Source: Sphacelaria rigidula
Taxonomy: Eukaryota > Phaeophyceae > Sphacelariales
Direction of reading: 5' to 3'
Assembly (NCBI GenBank): GCA_964200075.2
Contig: CAXNAA020000471.1
Coordinates: forward strand, 1 to 21,036
DNA: 21,036 nucleotides
Part shown: one piece after another, positions 1-8,500 of the stretch
Position numbering within the stretch: position 1 is the first letter of the stretch
Layout of the letters: every line of letters begins with the position of its first letter
The notes under the pieces: generated by a model
Told to the model about the DNA's origin: nothing
The model's database searches: none
The model's input: only the letters and a program-made list of their open reading frames with translations
Translations under genes and position numbers: made by a program

Positions 1-1170
1 ACTGCTTGCAGGAAACCAAAACCCAGTTGTTGTGGGGATGGTGAGAACTGAAAGGGGGTGGGGCGTGCCAAACTCTGCACGACCCACTCCAAAACACCAT
101 CGAGAAGATGCACCGCACCTCGTCGTCACATTCTATCCGCCATGTCGACAGCTCGGGCTACTCTATTCGTCCCCCAACCGTCCCCAAGCATCCAATCAGA
201 TAGTCCTAGCCAAAAGATATATTTCAGACTCTTGGCCCTCTCGCATCCACATCAACATAGTCTGTGCAATTTCCCTGCATCAACCTGTCTGTAACAACCT
301 CAATCATGTCTGTGTCAATCCTTTGCAGACTCATCAAAGACTCCCCAGTGCGGTACTGCAGTCATACTCAACTATACCTCTGATAACACCCCCTTTGACC
401 TACATCACTGTATTTTACCAGCTATGTTTCCATCGAATGATCCACTGAATTCTGAGCTCACCACAAATTTACCCTTTGTGCACAGCCGCTCAGAACAAAG
501 CAGCGCCTGGGGGCACGCAACCCAAGTGCATGTTGTCACTTGCTTACAGGAGGAAAAGTAGTATGCGCACCGATTTTTTTGAATTTGCCATCTTCGACCT
601 CGAAACACGCTACTGATCCTCAACCCAAAAGTGCCGATCGCGCAACGCGAACAACTCGGCAACGAAGCGGGCGATTGGATTGCGGTTTCTTGCGTGCGCT
701 CCCCACACACCCAAGCTATGTCGCCTAGTTTGGTTTTTGCGTTTGCGCATGATGCTGACTCGCAAATGACCTATATATACTAAAATAAGGTGCTTTTCGC
801 TCTGGGAGGGGATTTTCGTGCCGCTGACGCAACGCCAGCAAAACATCAAACTAGGTCCCCTAGATCTTGTGTGTACGCGGGGGGCTGTCAAGTGCCGTGG
901 ACCGGCTTGCTTCCTGTGTCGAGAACCGCGCGATTTCCAGTGCTACAGCTTTCCCATACTACACCAACTTAATAAGTGATGAAGCGTGTGTCCAGTTCGT
1001 GAGGGCCTCGGCACAGGTCCGACCACCTACCGACGTATTCATTATTCCTCCGCGTTATTTCTTATTTCAAATCTTGCGCCGATTTTTGGTCGTTAGGGTC
1101 CCCATTCCTACCCATAACTGTCTTCGAAAACACTCGGTGTACACGGACCGAGGCCCAGTGGCCTTTGGAG
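1..1170. other. No gene recognised
   Basis: Several open frames of 60 to 140 codons exist on both strands, but most lack a convincing start or biased composition, and none shows a recognisable motif. A TATATATACTAAAATA run lies at about 771-786 and could be a TATA-like element, but no gene can be tied to it. Confidence 0.4.
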
Positions 1171-1372
1171 TTGGAGCGTAAAATTTGGTATGGAAAATGC
1201 AGAAAGCACAATAAAAAAACAGAAGCACAAGAAGTTTTTTTCGTGAGTTAATGGCATGGTACTGATACCTGAACACTGATATTTGCCCTCAACTCACCAA
1301 AAACAAAAACTTATGGTGCTTCTGTAATTTTTTCCATGCCCATGACTGTCCATACCAATTTTTACGCTCCAA
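1171..1372. mobile_element. About 200 bp foldback (MITE-like) element
   Basis: TTGGAGCGTAAAATTTGGTA at 1171-1190 is mirrored by the inverse of 1353-1372 with one mismatch. Inner blocks CAGAAGCAC and GTGAGTTAATGGC (left) are matched by inverted CAGAAGCAC and GTGAGTTGAGGGC (right). The arms are roughly 85-100 bp around a short loop near 1256-1283. It is non-coding and unrelated in sequence to the elements at 6.1-7.2 kb. It lies downstream of the minus-strand gene. Confidence 0.68.
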
Positions 1373-2366
1373 CCAAGGGTCTTTCGAGAAGACAAACTCT
1401 GACACGGAGCCCCCTCCCCTCCCGGAAGACGATTTTTCGAGAATGGCCATGATTTCTGACATTTTTTTCGTGAATTTCTTGTGAATTTGTTCATTTATTC
1501 GTCAAGATTGTGGAAAGGGCCTCCGGGAACGAAGACAGTAACTTCCGCGTTTTTGCTCCTTGCCCGCCCTGTCCCGATGACCTCGGATGCCGGCAACGCT
1601 CACACACATCCATGTACAACACACGAGCGCACGGTAGCAACAGCCTGTAGCCGAAGTAGCAACATTATCTCACGCATCGCCAAGTTTTCCCGGGCTAATA
1701 ACTGTAGGTAGTCGAGACACACGACAAGGAACATGATCCCATAAATGTAATATGGTAGGTGATGAGCTGGGAGGGGCGGTGTGCCCATCACCTCAGTGGT
1801 CTCCATGCCAAGGATATCTGTACACAGCAGCTGGCCGCATCCGCCAACGCCTGGGTGTCCCCCTCCTAACCCCGTGCTTCGTCTCCAAATGGATGCGTGG
1901 TTCATGGTCAAACGACCAAAGTAAGCAACAAATGAGTATGTCTCCCCCTCCCTCTTCCCCGTAACAACTTGGATTTTCGATATTGGGGCCTACGTGTCCC
2001 GAAATATATCTTCGACAGACCATTGCTCCAACCCCAAATATTGGCCGGCGCATTCGCCCTTCAAAACCGGATCAGTAGAAATTCGTTTTTTTTTTCACTT
2101 TATTACACATCTTCTTGTGTCTGTTCCCTTTCTCCAGTTTCCGTCAGCGAGTGTTTCAATTTCGTTCACCTCGGTCACATACATCACTTGTCACCACGCC
2201 TCGATTCCTCGGACATGAGTTCACGCGCGACAATCAATGAATCAATCACCGTCACTTCAAAGGGGCTACTTCGTTAAATGAGTCGCTCAAAACAACTCCT
2301 TGTCAACCGTGCGATCGCCAGCATGTGTAATACGCCACACAAACACTCCGACAGTGCTATTTCCTT
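1373..2366. other. No gene recognised, 3' flank of the FAIM-like gene
   Basis: This is the downstream side of the minus-strand gene. The sequence is pyrimidine-rich with T runs (2085-2099). Short frames on both strands show no domain or codon pattern. The 3' UTR of the gene should extend leftward from 2366, but its end cannot be fixed. Confidence 0.4.
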
Positions 2367-2573
2367 TTATACGGGCGGATTCATCAGGGGTCCATCAGGC
2401 TGAGTTTTCGTCTTCACCCGCACCTTAACGGGAGCCTCCCTGACGAGATCGGCTAGCGGACGGTGGTCGTCAGTGAACGGCTTGACCTCCACCTTGGGCA
2501 GGTGCTTCGTGTCGGTGATATCGTCGATGTTTACCATGCCGGAGCGCGCCACGTCCCAAGGGTCACTTGACGC
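2367..2573 (-). CDS. Exon: terminal exon with DPW motif and stop
   Basis: This exon gives 68 residues and TAA. The acceptor is TTCTTGCAG. It begins ASSDPWDVARSGMVNIDD, continues with an acidic/basic segment (KVEVKPFTDDHRPLADLV) and ends DGPLMNPPV. It is not low-complexity, unlike the preceding exons, so it may be a conserved C-terminal motif. DPW is a known binder of the AP-2 alpha appendage. No AATAAA-type signal is obvious just after the stop. Confidence 0.7.
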   Translation of the reverse strand, partial: ASSDPWDVARSGMVNIDDITDTKHLPKVEVKPFTDDHRPLADLVREAPVKVRVKTKTQPDGPLMNPPV

Positions 2574-5500
2574 CTGCAAGAAGAATAGGACAACCACCCA
2601 CCGGAAACAAAGATGGGGAGCGACGAATGAACATCGACAAGGCCCACAAAACATCCCTCGCCGCACATACGGAGGTGCCTGGTGAGTTCGTCATACCGCT
2701 GATGATGGGATACACAGTCAAAGAGTGTACTGCACACAGTATCAGCGCCTATTGCAACAGACAATAGATTTCATACTGTACGCAGTACATTTTTTTACAA
2801 GAGAATCTTTTGTCAAGGCTGTGGAGTTTGCTGACATTCCTGTGCTTCCACATGTAGACATGTCGGTTAAATTTTCGAGGGAGCGGCACGGACAGTAAAT
2901 CGCACGAAAAATTTGCCAAGTTACTCGTCATACCGTGACTGACACCGAGGCCACAGATTATTATTACCCATGCCTTCGTTGCATGAGAATACGCGGGCGA
3001 CACAGCGGCGTCAGATGATATGACTGGTGACCGTGCCCTAGCCCTGCGTCAGGGCTTGCTTCCTCAGCAGACGTGTACAAGGATAGTTGATGAACTTACT
3101 CTACAGCCACGAATACAACCAGCGGAGTGGATCTTTGTGTCCTCTTGCTGACGTAGACTACCTCGACGCTGAAGTAATTAACTGCACAAGGAGGCCAACG
3201 AAGCACTTCCATCACACAAAGTAGCCATGACATACACACATAAACCAGTCAGAAGTGACCAGGGCACGGGGCTTCTGCATGCAAGATCTACCTTAAAAAA
3301 GCCCGTAACAGCCATCCACACCCACAACCACAGGAGGTTCCGTGACAGCAAGCGTCACACGGCATATTTTGGGCAACAAAGCACCAAGAACGAGGATATC
3401 CAAAAAACGCGCTTCAGAACAGCCGAAGCACAGCAGGTGCTGATCGTTTACGCAAAAAGATTGAAATACAAGAAAGCGATACTCAAACAAAACGGACCTT
3501 CGGGTCGATGATGCTCAATTCTCTACCCGTCGTCTGCTCTCCCGACCCCGCTGCCCCCGCCCCATACAACCCTTGCTGGGCTCCGACACCACCGCCTCCC
3601 ACTGCCAGGCCTTGCTGCATCTGACCCTGGCCCTGTCCCCCGTAGCCACTGCCGGAGTACCCCCCTCCCCCTTCCGATTCTCCTGGGAAGCCGAAGCCAT
3701 GCTGCTGGGGCTGTTGGGGAGGAGGGTTGGTATATGGCTGTGTTTGTTGAGATGGTAACGGGAATCCCGATTCGTCATATTGCTGCGTCAGGAGGAACGG
3801 ACGGACGTGAAAGCGGGAAAGGGGGTCTGGGAAGATGAGTGGGATCCTGATCGGAGTGATGAACGGATGGTGTCATGTTCGACGAAACAAAACATTTTTT
3901 TTTCGCCTTCTAATTACTTTTATGCCTATACGATGCCCCCCTCTTCCCCTCCGTCAACCCCGCGAACAAAGATGACGTTGCCCATATAGCAATTTCGAGG
4001 CACAAGTCAGAACAGAGAAAACAATTACCGAAGGCTTCATGATTGATTTAATGATTGCGGCACATTTAAATCAACTCATCTGCTTTCAGTTTAGACGGGG
4101 TCACAAGATACCCGTACCCAAGTAGGTTTTCGCTTTCCATGAGAATTTCTTCTTGTCACCATGCTCCTCATTTTTTTTAATGCTCAAAGATGATAATTAT
4201 GCGCCGCTTTATGCGTATCATGGTGGAATATATGCGACTTATGCGTCTTTTTCGCGTCCTTGTTGCGGCGGTTTCTGAGGGCACCCCTCATGTAACATAC
4301 CTGCCCGCATAAAAACAAGATGGCACACTAAACATTCCGAGAATTCACGTTTGCTCGGAAGAAGGGCTCGCTCGTTTTTACATTTCAGTTATATTTACTT
4401 TTTCACTCAACACAAACACAAGCGTCACGATTCTACGAGCTACGCCATATGGAGCACCTGTTGGCAGCTACTAGCTACTGGGCAGAGGGTGCATAATCCC
4501 GTTGGAGTATTGGATGCGCCAAGATGTGCAAAAACTTGGCTTTTATGCCTTAGTTATGCTGAAATATCCAAAATCATACGTTTTGAAACAAAACGATTAA
4601 GGTTTAGCGCAAAACCCCATTTGATACCGAATTATATGGGCGCATAAGAAGCAAGAGCCTACACCCAAGAACACCCCATGGTCTGATATACGTGTGTATA
4701 TTATCATATATCTGTAAAATGTCATGCGTCGGGGAAAGAAACTGACCTGATATCCGGCCTGATCGAAGGGGTTGTCATGATGAGGCGCTGAGGACTGCTG
4801 CTGCTGCATGTATTGCAGTTGCTGCGGCTGCTGCATGCCAGCATTCATTTCCATCGCCTGCACGGTGAAGGGGGCATCAGAAAACGTGTTCAACCCTTGC
4901 GACGAACATTCTCCGATTTCCAGGCCATGCGCCTCAACATTTTTCCACATCATCGTGGTTCAGAAGGAAGGGATACTGAAAAAACATCATCTGCGCCGAT
5001 AGAAGGCGAATCAACGACGCACCGCGTCCATATTCCGGTATCACCCTCTCCAGATTTCTTAGCCGTAAAGAGGGTAGAGGGGCGAGGGGAGGTTGGGGGG
5101 GTGTAATCCAGATCCAACCACAGCGTATAGCTACCAACTCTCGAGACACGAGAAGCTCTAGATCTCCACTGTGAGAGCGACCGTGCATAAACCGAAACGG
5201 ATCGATGCGCGCTCACACGGCCAACTGGTACGACACGGAACAAAACGAATCTAGCTTTGCAGCTGCCAACTTGCCCGGGAAACGATTGCCATTGTACAGG
5301 CTGGTTCACGAAAAACAAATTCCGTCTTCAATATGCGCCCAAATAGTCGCATACATGGTATCATACTGACCGCAATGAACAGACGAAGAGGGTGACATAG
5401 CCGGATCTTTGTTCAAGGCTATAGCGGTGGCGCTGTGGACAAAAATGTGTCTCGACCAATCAACGCCTTCCAAACTGTTCCGAAATTGAAAATACGAACT

Positions 5501-8500
5501 CCAAGCCCAATTCTCATTGAATCTCCTCATGCTTCAAATCGTAGTGACCGTCATCGCCTATAGAATCTAACGAACGAAACGGATTTGAAAACGATTCCAA
5601 TAGGGTCGAATTATACCCGAAACCGTAATGTTTCGGTGATGTGGAGTTTGGCATCGTCTAATTTCCACCCATGATACGCAGGAAAGACTGAGGGAGCCTC
5701 GTGACGACTCCCGTTATATCTGTTGTAGAAAAGCTCACATCATCCTCAAACTTGGCAGTTCCTCAGGTATTGATGCTCCAAATGGAAAAATTGTGTTCTT
5801 GACAAGGGTTCAAAGGTTTTCCGTTCTCTACCGGCTTCCGGGGGTCTCGATACAAAGACCCGCGGAAGGCGGTACAGAATGACTCAAAAGAAATAATAAT
5901 AACAGGATGCGTCCTGCGATGGTCCAAGGAACACCTGTACGAAGTTTGGTGGATAAAATCGAATATCTCGTACAATTTTTCCTGCTTTGACGTAATTCAC
6001 CCTGAAAGATGTTTGCATACTCAAACCAAGTAGTCAGGAGTTTGTACCTTTCAAGCTCACATCCTCACACAATCGCGCAAATCTCCACGCATTTATTAGG
6101 AGTTAGACCCTGAAACTTCGCACAAATGTGCTGTGAATAAGTTTTGACCAACGAGGATTTTCGTTTATTTTCTTGAATTTTTACCGTCTTTCGGGGGTCC
6201 GACGGGATCCAAGTCGTTTCTTCGAAGTCGTCCATTGTGGTACCCCGGAAAAACGGCACTACAGTCTTTTCTTTGTTCTTTCACGAACGCTCTGTCGCCG
6301 CAAAACCTGAGGAAGAACCCCACAAAGTTTCGTGGCCAAACTCGATTAACTGTTGCTTGAATTTTCATGGTCACGTCAAAGTAGGCCCAAAAGCTTTGTT
6401 TTCCTACTAAAATCTAGTAGTTTGCGGTTTCACCGTGGCACGGCAAGGGTCATTGCACAAAAGCGAGAAACTTTACGACGTTTCAAGGCCGCTCCTTATA
6501 ATAGACGAAAATCAAAATCTGAGAAAGTGCTTTTTTGGAGCTTTTACGTCGTTTTACGCCCCAAAAGAGAGGTAGGCGGAGTTTGTTGCCTCAGAATGGC
6601 TTGCTCTATTAATTGAGGCGGTTGCAGGACATCTTCCCGTTTTCCGGTGGCCGCAGTTTTCATCTTAGCCAAACAATAATTTTCGTCCGAGAAGGGTGAA
6701 AAACAGTCAAATAACAAAAAAATGCCAATTTTCTCTGGACTTGACTGTTTTTTAGCGTCCTCGGACAAATAAAAAATGTTCGGCCAAAATAAGAACTGCG
6801 GCCACCGGGAAACGGGAAGATGTCTTCGAACCGCCTCAACTAGTAAAGCAAGTCATTCAAAGGTGTCAAACTCCGCCTAGCTCTCTTTTGGGGCGTAAAA
6901 CGACGTGAAAGCTCCATAAAGGCACTTTTCCAGGTTTGTGTTGTTGTGTTGTAAGGAGCGGTCTAAGGAGTTAGACCCTGAAATTCTGCACAACTGCGCT
7001 ATGGGTCATTACGCAACTTTGGATGGACGAGGTCTTTTGGTTTTTTCCGTTTTACGGGGGTCCGAGTGGATTGAAGTTTCCACGAAAAAACTGTAACCCC
7101 GGAAAAACGGTGAAAATAGTCAATAAGTAACAAAACCTCGACCTTGGAAAGTTGCATAATGACCCATAAAACAGGAGGGTCTAACTCCTTAAAACGGCGT
7201 GAAATTTTGCTCATGAGTGGTTTCGGGGTTTTTTTCCGTGAGGCAGCCTGTAGGCCATTCTTGCAGCTGCTGCAATTCCCTACAGAGCACTGTGTTCTTC
7301 TAATAATCATACATTCGCTAACGGCCACAGACAATAAAAACAGGGCGGGGGAACTGGGATACATGTTGTGCTCGTAACATGATCCGCCCTTTCCAGCAAA
7401 CCCACCTGGACGGGGAGCAGCTTTACAAAAGTGCAAATTGTTACCTACGCATAGCCCTTGTCAACAGCCGACGTTGGGTGTCGTGCACCCCACGTGTGTC
7501 AATTCAAGTGTGCTTGCGTTGACGAAGTCCTTTTATACTCGAGCGAGTGCGATAGCACCTGACTGGGTGAGCACAACTATCTCGTCTCGGGATCACCACG
7601 TTGAACGCTAGGTTTTCTCGATTCCGATGTCCTCTACAACATTTGCATTCTCGAGACGGTGTAGAAAATTACCAGTCAATCGGATTTTACAGAGCAAATG
7701 TTGCGTAAACCAAGTGAAATTCTCGGCCATTAAACACATACCACAGGGTCACCGCTGCCATCGAGACTCTTCGCCCATCTCCCACTCGGCGTCACCACGC
7801 ATCCACACGCCACTACCTTCGCCGACCAGCACATCGCCCCCGATCTGAACGCACGTTTTCGTCAACCGACACACGCACATCTACCCCCAACACAAGCAAC
7901 CGAACCCTTCCGCTCGCTCACCCCGAACTCCATCCCAAGCTGCAGCACAGCAGCGGCGTCGTTTTGCCCCCCTCCTTGGGCCGGTCCGAACCCGCCGTTA
8001 CCGCCAACCACACCATACCCGTCACCTGGACCGTGCGGTTCTGGGGCGTTGCCGTTTGCGGATCGACCCGCCCCGGCATACTTAGCATTGAGGGGATCGA
8101 ACGTCGACTCGGGCACGTTGAGATCGAAACCCTTGACCTTTTCGATTTCAAAGACAACATGAACCATGGCAAGATCGTCGAGTTAGATCGAATACAGTGA
8201 GCAGGACACCACATCGGTGTGAACGAACACTCAAAATGGGATTTTCGAGGCAAGAGTACTGGCTGAGAATCTGTATCTATACCAATTATTTATTTCACCG
8301 ATCTGATACTTTTCGTACAAAACTGGTGGTGCACAAACTGCCCCGGACCCCAGTGTATTGCTGACAATGTCTCCCGAGACTCCTTACTCTCGAGTGGTGG
8401 GACTAGGCCGTATACATATATACCACATGTCACCCGTATTTCATGCTCTTTGTTCATGGGGAAACGAGGAGAGGATCAGAACATGATAGGTACGCCGCTG

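Larger units (their letters stand above)
4858..7921 (-). other. Large 3.06 kb intron carrying foldback elements
   Basis: This interval lies between the exon ending GGG|GTGAGC and the exon starting after CCGTGCAG. It is far longer than the other introns of the gene, which run from 175 to 964 bp. About 1.1 kb of the excess is the foldback cluster at 6096-7191. No further exon that keeps phase 0 with good splice sites was recognised in the rest, though a small missed exon cannot be excluded. Confidence 0.55.

Noticed and set aside
32-448. 138-codon plus-strand frame at the left edge
   Set aside because: Its composition looks random, with no domain, no splice context and no sign of codon bias.
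4197-4650. TTATGCGCC and inverted GGGCGCATAA as possible terminal inverted repeats
   Set aside because: Only about nine bases match, and the inner sequences show no mirrored similarity.
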